The notes under the pieces are model-generated. The model did no database searches. It was not told the origin of the DNA and saw nothing but the letters and a program-made list of their open reading frames with translations. Positions 53,238 to 60,662 of a DNA stretch of 64,000 nt are shown here, one piece after another (position 1 is the first letter of the stretch; the number at the start of each line of letters is the position of its first letter). Origin of the DNA: an uncultured Polaribacter sp. GTDB lineage: Bacteria > Bacteroidota > Bacteroidia > Flavobacteriales > Flavobacteriaceae. The stretch lies in assembly GCF_947503855.1 (NCBI RefSeq), contig NZ_CANNFF010000012.1, positions 1 to 64,000 of the forward strand, in the 5' to 3' direction. The position numbers and the translations under genes are program-made.

Positions 53238-53684
53238 ATGGATACCTTTTTTACTATTTACTTTTCTGTTTTGGGAGTAATCCTCATTGTAAATTTAATT
53301 TATAGACTATTTGTTTTTTTAAGAATTAGATCTGAAGACTGGCAATTTCAATTGGCACATGAGGTATTAGATTGGTGTTTGGAGATGTATCCGGTTCGCA
53401 AACAAAAACCATTCATAAATTTAGTTGAAGGTACATCTGATTTTGGGGGAGAATATTGTTTTGATACTAATACGATCATTATATACCGGTCAAACAATGT
53501 ATTACTTCGGGATATTGTAAAAACAACTATTCACGAGTATTTTCACTATTATTTGATCACCTCTCAAACTAAAAACAACTTGTATAAAAGACAGTTAGAA
53601 GTCTATGGATATGAGAATCATCCGCAGGAAATACTTTGCAATTCACTCTCTAAAACACTAAGTAAAGTATATCAGAATAAATAA
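53238..53684 (+). CDS. Membrane-anchored HExxH metallopeptidase-like protein (element 2 copy)
   Basis: This 148-residue protein is homologous over its whole length to 24433-24882. The N-terminal membrane helix (about 4-28) is followed by RSEDWQFQLAHEVLDWCLEMYPVRKQKP, EYCFDTNTIIIYR and the zincin motif His99-Glu100-Tyr-Phe-His103 (TIHEYFHYYL), then HPQEILCNSLSKTL. The first eight residues and the HExxH block are identical in the two copies while the loop after the motif varies. It is conserved although both neighbours have been replaced, which points to a core role in the element. Confidence 0.7.
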   Translation: MDTFFTIYFSVLGVILIVNLIYRLFVFLRIRSEDWQFQLAHEVLDWCLEMYPVRKQKPFINLVEGTSDFGGEYCFDTNTIIIYRSNNVLLRDIVKTTIHEYFHYYLITSQTKNNLYKRQLEVYGYENHPQEILCNSLSKTLSKVYQNK

Positions 53685-53696
53685 TTAAAACTTCGT

Positions 53697-53857
53697 TTTA
53701 TTTCACAGGAAGGTCAATATCCCTACCCATCATGCCGAATAGAATTTAATGTAATACAGTGATCAAAAACAAAGATCTAACAACTGCAATCGAGAATTTA
53801 TTTCAATACTAATTTCTGTTTTCTTCGTTTGAACTATCAAAATTTTCACGACAAAAA
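53697..53857. repeat. Conserved backbone intergenic sequence, copy R2
   Basis: It matches 24892-25050 in element 1: TTATTTCACA, the GTAATACAGTGATCAAA block and CAATCGAGAATTTATTTCAATA. Similarity ends at CACGACAAAAA (53857), inside what was the end of the small acidic gene, and the primase-like gene begins. This is a clear recombination breakpoint. Confidence 0.55.
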
Positions 53858-55225
53858 GTTACCAATCCATTTGGGACACTCAGGGCGGAAAACATTGTCA
53901 GTTGACACATTATGTTCATTTGATAGAAAAACAGCATCAACATCTACTATAAGATCTTCATCTGTATAAAGTTCATTAACATCTATCACTAATTTTTCTA
54001 AATCTACAGGTTCAGAATTTATATGTCTTTTAATTGTGCTAATAGATAACCCTGTTTTTTCTGCAAGTGCTTTCTGAGTGATTTTTAACCCTTGAGATTT
54101 CATCTCTTTTTTTGTAGTAATTATTTTTTCAATTGATGAATTACTTCTTCTTTTTCCATTTATTTTACTTGCTAAATTTCTTTTTTCTCCACCGGTTAAT
54201 TTGGAGTTACTATTGAAATGCACGTACTTGTACTTTTTATTCTTAAATTCATAGTTTTCATCATTTTTAATACTGGAGTAAACGAAAGTAAACAGTTCTA
54301 CGAGTTTCTTAAATTCCATTGGTGGTTTTCCAAAATAATTATTAATGAAATTAAGGTAAGAAAACAAATAACTTGCTGGTAACATTGGATTTAAGAAAAC
54401 AAGTTTATGTATTATAATTGTATAAATGTTATGTTTTTTGGTATCTCTTATCTCTCTAGGAAATGTAATATCCATTTTTTCTGATGCAAATAATTCAACA
54501 ATTGGGTTATTAACCACTACAGGTGTTTTTGTTACAATTTTATCCATAAATTCTTCAAAATCAATATTGGAAAGTGGCTCAATCAATGTATTAATATATT
54601 TTTTATTCAATATAGATTGATTGAGCTGTTTTTTCAGGTGTCTTTTCTCACTATTAAAAGGAATCTCAACTGTAATTTCATTCTCATAATTAACGAATGG
54701 TTCAGTGTCGTATGTTAGATACATTGCCCTGCCAAGATTCTTACATTTTATATCAACCTGCTCTTCTTTAAGATATGTAGTTTTTATAATCTCCCATATC
54801 TCATAGAAGTTATTGTTATCAATAATATTTGTTATTTTGAACAAAACAGATATGCCACCAGCACCACTTGACAGACATACTAAAGAGACAAGATGACCAT
54901 ATTTTTCAATAAAGTATTCTTTATATTCTTTTGCGTTAACCACATCATCGAAATCAAAATAGATATAAGAAGATGGTGCAATAAAATTTTTTGTATAATC
55001 CTCCTTTCGTTTTATATTCCGTTTTTTAACACTACAGTTGGGAGTAATGTAGTTTAGAAATGTTTTCTTTTTCTTGTAGGTCTGGTCTCCCTTTAATCTT
55101 AGTTCTCTAATTTCATTTATCAGAGATTTTTTAGGGTTGTTTTTAATGAATTTAACCAATTGTGATAAATCAATTGTTTTAGTTGGGATTAGATTGGTAA
55201 TTCCTTTTTCAAAGTAGCTGAACAT
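53846..55225 (-). CDS. Primase-polymerase-like (BT4734/VirE_N type) protein
   Basis: In this 459-residue protein, residues 85-175 carry archaeo-eukaryotic-primase-like motifs: YFDFDDV (Asp91, Asp93), SSGAGGISVLFKI (119-131) and VDIKCKNLGRAMYLTYD (157-173). This is the pattern of the BT4734-like N-terminal domain found in Bacteroidetes mobile elements. A C-terminal HTH-like stretch (QGLKITQKALAEKTGLSISTIKRHI, about 382-406) follows. The last residues (WIGNFLS) are read from the leftover end of another gene in a different frame, so the natural C-terminus has probably been cut off. It replaces the methyltransferase/polymerase block of element 1 and may start DNA replication. Confidence 0.6.
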   Translation of the reverse strand: MFSYFEKGITNLIPTKTIDLSQLVKFIKNNPKKSLINEIRELRLKGDQTYKKKKTFLNYITPNCSVKKRNIKRKEDYTKNFIAPSSYIYFDFDDVVNAKEYKEYFIEKYGHLVSLVCLSSGAGGISVLFKITNIIDNNNFYEIWEIIKTTYLKEEQVDIKCKNLGRAMYLTYDTEPFVNYENEITVEIPFNSEKRHLKKQLNQSILNKKYINTLIEPLSNIDFEEFMDKIVTKTPVVVNNPIVELFASEKMDITFPREIRDTKKHNIYTIIIHKLVFLNPMLPASYLFSYLNFINNYFGKPPMEFKKLVELFTFVYSSIKNDENYEFKNKKYKYVHFNSNSKLTGGEKRNLASKINGKRRSNSSIEKIITTKKEMKSQGLKITQKALAEKTGLSISTIKRHINSEPVDLEKLVIDVNELYTDEDLIVDVDAVFLSNEHNVSTDNVFRPECPKWIGNFLS

Positions 55226-55266
55226 TAAAATAATAATCCCCCAAATTTCGATGTGGTGGCATCTAC

Positions 55267-55362
55267 TTTAAGGAGGATAAACATGCTTTATGTGTAATAT
55301 AATTATCATCCACCAACGATAATCACACTATCTTAAAAGATATAAATCGAATTAAGTCTTAA
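55267..55362. repeat. Possible third copy R3 of the conserved intergenic sequence
   Basis: AAGGAGGATAAAC, GTGTAATATAATTATCA and AGATATAAATCGAATTAAGT resemble R1 and R2 in order, with gaps. With R2 it would flank the primase-like gene in direct orientation. A hairpin AAAGGTGT/ACACCTTT (55405-55426) follows and may be a terminator. No gene is seen in 55226-55430. Confidence 0.3.
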
Positions 55363-55430
55363 TAGAATATAACGAAATATTTAGGGAATGTCAAGCCTAA
55401 ATATAAAGGTGTGAGTTGACACCTTTGTTT

Positions 55431-55684
55431 TCAAGTTAAATGATCAATATCAAAAAACAGATAATGTGATTAAAACGATAAAAAGAGAACAGAAAACTGT
55501 ACCCTATAAAACCCGGTTTATCAGTTGAAAAGTTAGATCCCTCAGATCCACTTGATGATAATTTTATAAAGGAAATAAGAGATGATATCTATAAGAAATC
55601 AACCAAGAGTAGATTTAAAAAAATGAGTTGGTCAATATTGGACAAACATATTGAGACAACAAATGAATTTTTGAAGAACAACTA
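55431..55684 (+). pseudogene. Deletion remnant of the family-A polymerase-like gene
   Basis: Bases 55431-55507 match codons 98-124 or so of the element 1 gene (28591-28666). Bases 55508-55684 match its last 58 codons (KPGLSVEKLDPSD...DKHIETTNEFLKNN). The 945 or so bases between, holding motifs A, B and C, are gone, and the two ends are out of frame. The 3' part is nearly identical to element 1 at the DNA level and leads into the HTH gene with the same spacing. Confidence 0.88.
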
Positions 55685-55688
55685 AAAA

Positions 55689-56000
55689 ATGAAAATCATG
55701 AAAGAACAAATGATACAAATATTGAGTCTAACAAAAGAAGAACTTATTCAAATAGTTAAGGAAGGAGTGAAGTTAGAATTAAACCGACAACGATCTATGG
55801 GAAACCCATTAAACCGGTTATCAATTAGTGGTGAGGATACCCAATACATGACCCGAGACGAAGTTTCAAAAGTTTTGAGTGTTACAGTCCAAACACTAAA
55901 TAATTGGAGACGAGAAGGGATTCTAATTCCCTTAAAAATTGGGAGTAGGGTACTGTATCGAAAAGAAGATGTTTATAACAACTCACGAGTGGTGGCTTGA
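55689..56000 (+). CDS. HTH protein, excisionase family (element 2)
   Basis: This 103-residue protein is homologous to 29790-30089. It shares the opening MKEQMIQILSLTKEELIQIVKEGVKLELNRQ and the MerR-like HTH YMTRDEVSKVLSVTVQTLNNWRREGILIPLKIGSRVLYRKEDV. The linker between them varies. It stands directly after the polymerase remnant, four bases downstream as in element 1, and is followed by a strong terminator. Unlike element 1, it is 4.6 kb from the right att copy because a cargo segment lies between. Likely directionality factor or element regulator (inferred). Confidence 0.82.
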   Translation: MKIMKEQMIQILSLTKEELIQIVKEGVKLELNRQRSMGNPLNRLSISGEDTQYMTRDEVSKVLSVTVQTLNNWRREGILIPLKIGSRVLYRKEDVYNNSRVVA

Positions 56001-56011
56001 GTTATTGGTAA

Positions 56012-56055
56012 AAAAAAACAAATATGAACTAATTGTAGTAAATATTTGTTTTTTT
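56012..56055. terminator. Bidirectional terminator
   Basis: A perfect 14-bp inverted repeat (seven A, CAAATAT / ATATTTG, seven T) surrounds a 16-base loop, with T runs on both strands. It separates the HTH gene from the convergent lipoprotein operon. Confidence 0.88.
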
Positions 56056-56186
56056 CATTTTCTTTTTACAGAACTTTCCCATTAGATTAATAATTTTATC
56101 ACTTTGTAAAGTAAAATTAAATCATCCTCATAAAAGTATTGATCATTTTAATTAATATAATTTTTATTTTAAAACTCTACTAATAA

Positions 56187-56864
56187 TTATTTTGGTAATC
56201 TTACTTTTATAACCTTAAGTCCAGCTGTCTCTTCTTTATCTAACCCAAACATTGGACTATATTTTCCTTTTGGTAAATCAGTAAAAATATAGTTATTAGC
56301 TGCTTTCGCAACATCTACATATTTTGTTACAGCGGTATTTAAAGCTGAAGCCGCTAAATCTAGTAAGAAGCTACCACCTGTTGAGACTGATGTATTGTAA
56401 GAGATTGTTCCTTTTCTAGAATACAAGATTTCAGCTGTATGGGTTGATTTAAGTATATATTCCACTTCAACAATTACTCGAGAAGCTAAGCTAGACTTAT
56501 CCCATTTATTAATTTTGGTAAATAATATAATATCAGCACCAAATATTTTATTAAATATTTTTAATGAAGAGTTTTCAATAAAAAGTTCAGAATCATAAGC
56601 ACTTTCTCTCTTTAATATTTCCATTGACAAAAATGGAGGAATAACATAATACCCTGCATTTAGGATAGGTACATTTAATGTTGTATGAAAATATTCTTTT
56701 GCATCTACGTTTGTACTTCTATTTATTGGAGGCATTATTAAAACAGACAAAGGTTTTTCTTCATACATTCCTTTGTATGCTTGAGCCTTATTTAATTTTG
56801 AGGTAGTACCACAACCAACAATTAAAAGTGTTATTGATAATAATAAGTATATTGAGTGCTTCAT
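56187..56864 (-). CDS. GNA1162-family (DUF799) lipoprotein
   Basis: The protein has 225 residues and a lipobox ending LLIVGC (Cys18). The pattern YEEKPLSVLIMPPINRSTNVDAKEYFHTTLNVPILNAGYYVIPPFLSMEILKRE is that of GNA1162/DUF799 proteins. These are outer-membrane-associated lipoproteins with an ABC-transporter-auxiliary or TolB-N-like fold, always seen with CsgG-like and DUF4810 partners. It is the last gene of a four-gene operon; its start overlaps the previous stop by 4 bases. The joint function is unknown; a trans-envelope complex with CsgG is inferred. Confidence 0.82.
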   Translation of the reverse strand: MKHSIYLLLSITLLIVGCGTTSKLNKAQAYKGMYEEKPLSVLIMPPINRSTNVDAKEYFHTTLNVPILNAGYYVIPPFLSMEILKRESAYDSELFIENSSLKIFNKIFGADIILFTKINKWDKSSLASRVIVEVEYILKSTHTAEILYSRKGTISYNTSVSTGGSFLLDLAASALNTAVTKYVDVAKAANNYIFTDLPKGKYSPMFGLDKEETAGLKVIKVRLPK

Positions 56865-57199
56865 TTTTCAATTAAATTTAAAATTCGATCTATAAAAATT
56901 TTTGATTCAGGATAAAGTGAAATTTCTTTATTTAGATTTTCTTTACCCTTCTTTAAATCACCTCTTTGTATTAAGAAAAAACCATAATCAGCTAACATTC
57001 CTGGAGGTATTACTTTTCTTGTACCTTTTTGTTTTGTTATTATCTTTTGGTACTGTTCCATTATTTCATTTATTGATTTTTCATCAGCTTTTTTTAAATA
57101 ATTATAACTTGATTGTTGATATTTATCAAATGAATACAATCCTTTTGTTGAACTACATGAGTATAAAGCAAGTGAGGCTAGGAATATATATATTTTCAT
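56861..57199 (-). CDS. DUF4810 lipoprotein
   Basis: This 112-residue lipoprotein has Cys15 (LALYSCSS) after a short signal. It contains the DUF4810 pattern of two TPR-like helices (EKSINEIMEQYQKIITKQKGTRKVIPPGMLADYGFFLIQRGDLKKGKENLNKEISLYPES). It is the usual companion of CsgG-like and GNA1162 genes, overlapping both neighbours by 4 bases. It is probably on the periplasmic face of the outer membrane. Confidence 0.8.
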   Translation of the reverse strand: MKIYIFLASLALYSCSSTKGLYSFDKYQQSSYNYLKKADEKSINEIMEQYQKIITKQKGTRKVIPPGMLADYGFFLIQRGDLKKGKENLNKEISLYPESKIFIDRILNLIEK

Positions 57200-57525
57200 G
57201 GAAGTATGATCTTTTTAGTTTGTTGTGATGAAAGAAAAATTATTTTCTCATAAATACGTTTATTATTTTTTGAGATAGAAACTTTATGCTTTCCTGAAGA
57301 AATTCCATAGAGTTTAAGATGTTTAACTTTGTCTCTGTTTTTTTGCACTTCAGCATTAAATTTAGTTTTTTCATCGATAACAACCTCAACTCCATTAGGG
57401 TAATTAGAAGGTGTTCCTAAAATTAAAAGAAAAGCTTGATTTTCTATACCTCGACTTATGGTCTTAGTTACTCCACAACCGACTAAAAGTGTGGTTAATA
57501 TTGTAATAAATAGTATTTTTTTCAT
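57196..57525 (-). CDS. Hypothetical lipoprotein in the CsgG operon
   Basis: The protein has 109 residues with a lipobox ending LLVGC (Cys17). The mature part looks like a small beta-sandwich (FLLILGTPSNYPNGVEVVIDEKTKFNAEV, then KLYGISSGKHKVSISKNNKRIYEKIIFLSSQQTKKIILP), reminiscent of PEGA-type domains, which present a surface repeat after GxH. Family assignment is uncertain. It overlaps both neighbours by 4 bases, so it is an integral part of this operon. Confidence 0.6.
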   Translation of the reverse strand: MKKILFITILTTLLVGCGVTKTISRGIENQAFLLILGTPSNYPNGVEVVIDEKTKFNAEVQKNRDKVKHLKLYGISSGKHKVSISKNNKRIYEKIIFLSSQQTKKIILP

Positions 57526-58484
57526 TTATCTACTTGTTTTATAAAATATTTACTGAGGCTGTTTTTATCAATATTTCCTTCAGTAAAAGAAACTATAGAA
57601 AATTCATTTTCAGAAGATTCTCCACCAGAATAATCAATAGTAATTTGACCTACTCTTTTACCTGGTAATTGAATGAACATACCTGTTTGTGGATTTTTAA
57701 CTTTTCTACCTTTGGTGAAAACATCAAAAAGATCTCCTAATTTTATTCCTTGACTTTTACCGCCTGAAATTATAATACCATCTTGATCATATGATAAAAA
57801 GTAAGATTTCCAAGGTCTATTTAAACAATTGTTTATAATATTCTCAACTAATTGAGAAATTGCAGCAGAAATAGCCTTGTCTGAGAGAGATGAGTCATAA
57901 TCTGTCCTTTTACCAAGGCCTAGAGTTGTCTTATTACTTGTCTCAGCTTGTCCTTTTGATTCCTCAGAATAAATTATTTGCCCAGTGGAAACGTCAATAA
58001 GTCTGATGCTAATACCAGCTTCAACAATCTGTGTTTTACTTCGAGAAAACACTTTTGATTCCCCAACGTTTTTTCTTCCAAATTCTGTAATTGAGCCTAT
58101 TATTAAGTAATCTGCACCAATTTCTTGAAATCCTTCGTTATTAGCAATTTTTAATTCGTCTTTAATTAGCTGATAATCTTGTCTTTCTAGTAATATAAAT
58201 TTTCCTGAAGATGCAAGTTTAGTTGAGAGAATATCAACTGCTTGTTTGCCCATTGGATCATTATTTTTATCATAAAAAAGACCTTTAGCATAGCTGGTTT
58301 CGTTAGAAAATCTTGCAATAGCTACTTTCCTTTTTAAAGTATGGGTTTCATCAGTTGGCTCGTTTATTTCGTTTACAGTTTCAATAATATTTTGTTTTCT
58401 ATCTGAAACTTGTTTCTTTTTTCTCTGAGAAAAGCTTACAAAAGTAAATAATAGTGATAGCGTAAGTAGTAGTGTTTTTTTCAT
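57522..58484 (-). CDS. CsgG-family outer membrane protein
   Basis: The protein has 320 residues and a signal peptide (MKKTLLLTLSLLFTFVSFS). The CsgG pattern follows: KRKVAIARFSNETSYAKGLF, DILSTKLASSGKFILLERQDYQLIKDEL, GADYLIIGSITEFGRK and a beta-hairpin region GISIRLIDVSTGQIIYSEESKGQA. There is no lipobox Cys, unlike curli CsgG. The C-terminal part (LGDLFDVFTKGRKVKNPQTG) is an extra small beta domain. CsgG proteins form outer membrane pores or assembly complexes. No curli subunits are nearby, so it likely works with the DUF4810 and GNA1162 proteins. Confidence 0.85.
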   Translation of the reverse strand: MKKTLLLTLSLLFTFVSFSQRKKKQVSDRKQNIIETVNEINEPTDETHTLKRKVAIARFSNETSYAKGLFYDKNNDPMGKQAVDILSTKLASSGKFILLERQDYQLIKDELKIANNEGFQEIGADYLIIGSITEFGRKNVGESKVFSRSKTQIVEAGISIRLIDVSTGQIIYSEESKGQAETSNKTTLGLGKRTDYDSSLSDKAISAAISQLVENIINNCLNRPWKSYFLSYDQDGIIISGGKSQGIKLGDLFDVFTKGRKVKNPQTGMFIQLPGKRVGQITIDYSGGESSENEFSIVSFTEGNIDKNSLSKYFIKQVDK

Positions 58485-58496
58485 AGTTAGAAATAA

Positions 58497-58535
58497 AAAA
58501 CACCTTAAAAATAAATATAAAATTTAAGGTGTTTT
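58497..58535 (-). terminator. Intercistronic terminator before the CsgG gene
   Basis: AAAACACCTTAAA and TTTAAGGTGTTTT form a 13-bp perfect stem with a 13-base loop. It follows the outer membrane protein gene and ends 12 bases before the csgG start, leaving no room for a separate promoter after it. It probably attenuates read-through, or the csgG promoter overlaps it. Confidence 0.75.
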
Positions 58536-58547
58536 ATTAAAGAAAAA

Positions 58548-59144
58548 TTAGAAGTTATATCTTAAACCAGCTCCAATTTTTAAGTTATTGATTTTATTGT
58601 CAGAATCTATGTCTAAAGTACCCCCAGGAAGGGTTACTTCAGTAAATTTTCCTGCTAAATAGTCTAAATCAACAGAAAAAGCAAATCCCGAACTACCATC
58701 TCCAAACACTATAGAGTTACCAAATATAAAAGCATTCCCAGAATATTCTACATCTTCAAGTCCAATTAGTGCAGCATCATCTCCTCTAATAACACCTTTC
58801 ATAGAAAAAGCATACTGGGGTTTTAAGTCCCAAGAAATATTGTCACTTATTGAAAATGAGATCATTGGTCCAATACTGAAAGCTCCAACACCAACGGCAT
58901 TATCTGATTCTCCAATTATATGCCCACTTGAAGATAAATTAGCAGTGATACCCAAAGTTTCACTAAATCTGTACCCAAGATTAAGGAAGTTTACGTTTAG
59001 TCCACCAGCTAGGTCTAAATCATCAGTTACTTCCCCTCCAGCTGTTGCATAACCAACACCTACTCCTACATAAAATTTTGAATCTTGAGCATTCATAGAA
59101 AATGATGCTAAAATAAAGGTTAATAATAATAATAATTTTTTCAT
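58548..59144 (-). CDS. Outer membrane beta-barrel protein
   Basis: The protein has 198 residues and a signal peptide ending SMNAQD. Alternating amphipathic strands follow (KFYVGVGVGYATAGGEVT, LNVNFLNLGYRFSETLGITANLSS, SIGPMISFSISDNISWDLKPQYAFSM) and the chain ends KIGAGLRYNF, the C-terminal Phe typical of outer membrane proteins. It fits the outer membrane beta-barrel (OMP_b-brl) group. It heads the minus-strand transcription unit that may continue through the hairpin into the CsgG operon. It is divergent from the regulator gene at 59224. Confidence 0.8.
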   Translation of the reverse strand: MKKLLLLLTFILASFSMNAQDSKFYVGVGVGYATAGGEVTDDLDLAGGLNVNFLNLGYRFSETLGITANLSSSGHIIGESDNAVGVGAFSIGPMISFSISDNISWDLKPQYAFSMKGVIRGDDAALIGLEDVEYSGNAFIFGNSIVFGDGSSGFAFSVDLDYLAGKFTEVTLPGGTLDIDSDNKINNLKIGAGLRYNF

Positions 59145-59193
59145 AATAAAAATTTTAAGTTAAGTCACAAATTTAAATTTTTAAATTTTAATT

Positions 59194-59214
59194 TAGGTAC
59201 ATTTTAGGTACATT
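59194..59214. promoter_or_regulatory. Tandem TAGGTACATT repeats in the divergent promoter
   Basis: TAGGTACATT occurs twice with an 11-base period (59194-59203 and 59205-59214), ten bases before the plus-strand regulator start and about 50 bases before the outer membrane protein start. The close head-to-tail arrangement suggests an operator, perhaps for the regulator at 59224 itself. Confidence 0.5.
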
Positions 59215-59223
59215 TACATAAAA

Positions 59224-60474
59224 ATGATTTACGACATTAAATTTCAAATTGAACAAAAGTGTGGTTTTGTGGTCAAAACTAAGAGAGATTGTATCGTTTT
59301 ATCTGATCTTGTTTACTATGAAACTTCTTTGATTTTAAATTATAATACTTTAAGAAGATTTTTTGGAATAGTTAGAGGAACGGAAGCTTCTGTATCAACA
59401 TTAAATATACTTTGTATATATTTAGGTTATGAAAGTTATTCTCAATTCTGTGCAAAATATCCGTTAAAAAAATCATGGGATTCTCAACAAAGAATTTTTA
59501 ATATTATTTATGAAGATCCAATTTCTGTTTTAAAAATTATTGAAGATAATTACAATAATTCTAATAATTATATTGAATTATTAATAACATTAGTTTATGG
59601 TGTTTCAATTCAGAAAAAATATAAGAGTTTAAAATTTATTTTTAACTCAGAACTACTCAATCCTAAAAATTTTTCTTACTCTCAAATGCTCTACTTTGGA
59701 AATTGTATAGGTCCGTTATTAAAAAAATCTGAAGTAGATTATTTAAAGCTTATTAAAACTAAATATTTTTCAATATTATTTTTTAATACATATATTGATA
59801 TTAACAGTCTAAATGGTTTATATGGTTTGTATGCATTAAAACTTTATAATTATACTTCAGACAAACAACAAAAACTTTTTATAAACTGTATTTTAGAATT
59901 TAAGAATTTACTCAACAAAAAAGATTGTAAAATTGTTATTACAAGTCTAAAATTTAAAGAAATACATCCAATTCTTTTTGGTCGTTATATGAGTATATTG
60001 CTCTTTAATAAAAATAAAAATAAAAAAGAAAAAATACAACATGTTATTAATTTCATGGATCAAATTAAATATCAGAATAATTTAGTAGATTATCTTTATG
60101 AATTTACTTTTGCCTGTATAATAAACAGAGATATAGATATACTCAAACTTATAATTTTTGAAACGGTTAACTTTAAAATTTCAAAACCTTATTATCAAGA
60201 ATATCATTACAGTATATTCAAGCTAAGAAATCTAATTGTTGCTTCGTCTAATGGTGATGATGTATTAGAAAGTATTGAAGATTTTAAAAAGAATTCATTT
60301 TTTAGAAATAGTCATAAAGAATTCATTGAAATAATAATTTTAATTTTAGAATATCATAATTTAGGAAAAGATAAAAGTAAATTAAAAGAATATCAAAGCT
60401 TAGCTCAGAAACTTAACTATCCTATTTTTGATAAAAAATATTGTTTAAATTATTTTAATAGTTATTTGATTTAA
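59224..60474 (+). CDS. Putative regulatory protein with N-terminal HTH-like domain
   Basis: In this 416-residue protein the first 75 residues match a pattern seen in Bacteroidetes regulators: CIVLSDLVYYETSLILNYNTLRRFFGIV, then STLNILCIYLGYESYSQFCAKYP. This is a helix-turn-helix-like domain that selects a type of DNA site. The remaining 340 residues are helical, Lys/Asn/Ile-rich, and look like degenerate TPR-like repeats. It is exceptionally AT-rich even for this window. It is divergent from the outer membrane protein and CsgG operon and probably controls them (inferred). No close family name can be given. Confidence 0.55.
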   Translation: MIYDIKFQIEQKCGFVVKTKRDCIVLSDLVYYETSLILNYNTLRRFFGIVRGTEASVSTLNILCIYLGYESYSQFCAKYPLKKSWDSQQRIFNIIYEDPISVLKIIEDNYNNSNNYIELLITLVYGVSIQKKYKSLKFIFNSELLNPKNFSYSQMLYFGNCIGPLLKKSEVDYLKLIKTKYFSILFFNTYIDINSLNGLYGLYALKLYNYTSDKQQKLFINCILEFKNLLNKKDCKIVITSLKFKEIHPILFGRYMSILLFNKNKNKKEKIQHVINFMDQIKYQNNLVDYLYEFTFACIINRDIDILKLIIFETVNFKISKPYYQEYHYSIFKLRNLIVASSNGDDVLESIEDFKKNSFFRNSHKEFIEIIILILEYHNLGKDKSKLKEYQSLAQKLNYPIFDKKYCLNYFNSYLI

Positions 60475-60570
60475 AAGAAATTTTCTTTTTCAAGGTAATG
60501 TGCTTTCACTTAAGTAACCAGTAACTTTACTTAAAAATATAACCAGTTCAGAATTATCTTTTTTTACCTC

Positions 60571-60593
60571 CCGAGCAACCTCTCAAGCAACCC
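60571..60593. repeat. Element 2 right integrase arm-type repeat
   Basis: CGAGCAACC and CAAGCAACC with 12-bp period lie right before att copy C, one mismatch from 30347-30369. Confidence 0.65.
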
Positions 60594-60662
60594 CAAAAAC
60601 CAAAAAACCCGTAAATCATTGTTTATAAATGAGTTACGGGATAATTTTGTGGTACCTCCAGG
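60591..60662. repeat. att copy C, at the intact tRNA-Phe
   Basis: Last of the three att repeats. Here the 13-base tRNA 3' end continues into the complete tRNA gene, so this is the host-side junction. One base differs (GGGATAA in place of GGGGTAA). The gene-free stretch 60475-60822 otherwise contains element 2 right-end sequence, the tRNA and its upstream region. Confidence 0.88.
60608..60640 (-). terminator. tRNA-Phe terminator
   Basis: CCCGTAAATCATT and AATGAGTTACGGG pair with one mismatch around a 7-base loop, followed on the minus strand by a T run. It lies 10 bases after the tRNA 3' end. Copies lie within att repeats A and B. Confidence 0.88.

Larger units (their letters stand above)
30222..60662. 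mobile_element. Integrative element 2 (adhesin cargo)
   Basis: The element is about 30.4 kb between att copies B and C, adjacent to the intact tRNA-Phe. Its integrase (30414-31715) is at the left end. Arm repeats with CGAGCAACC doublets stand at both ends (30347-30369 and 60571-60593). Backbone pieces shared with element 1 are the membrane-protein remnant, the GC-rich site, the HExxH gene, the polymerase remnant and the HTH gene. Cargo lies at 32.3-51.3 kb (adhesin) and 56.1-60.5 kb (lipoprotein operon). Several backbone genes are broken, so independent mobility is uncertain, but integrase and HTH gene are intact. Confidence 0.82.
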
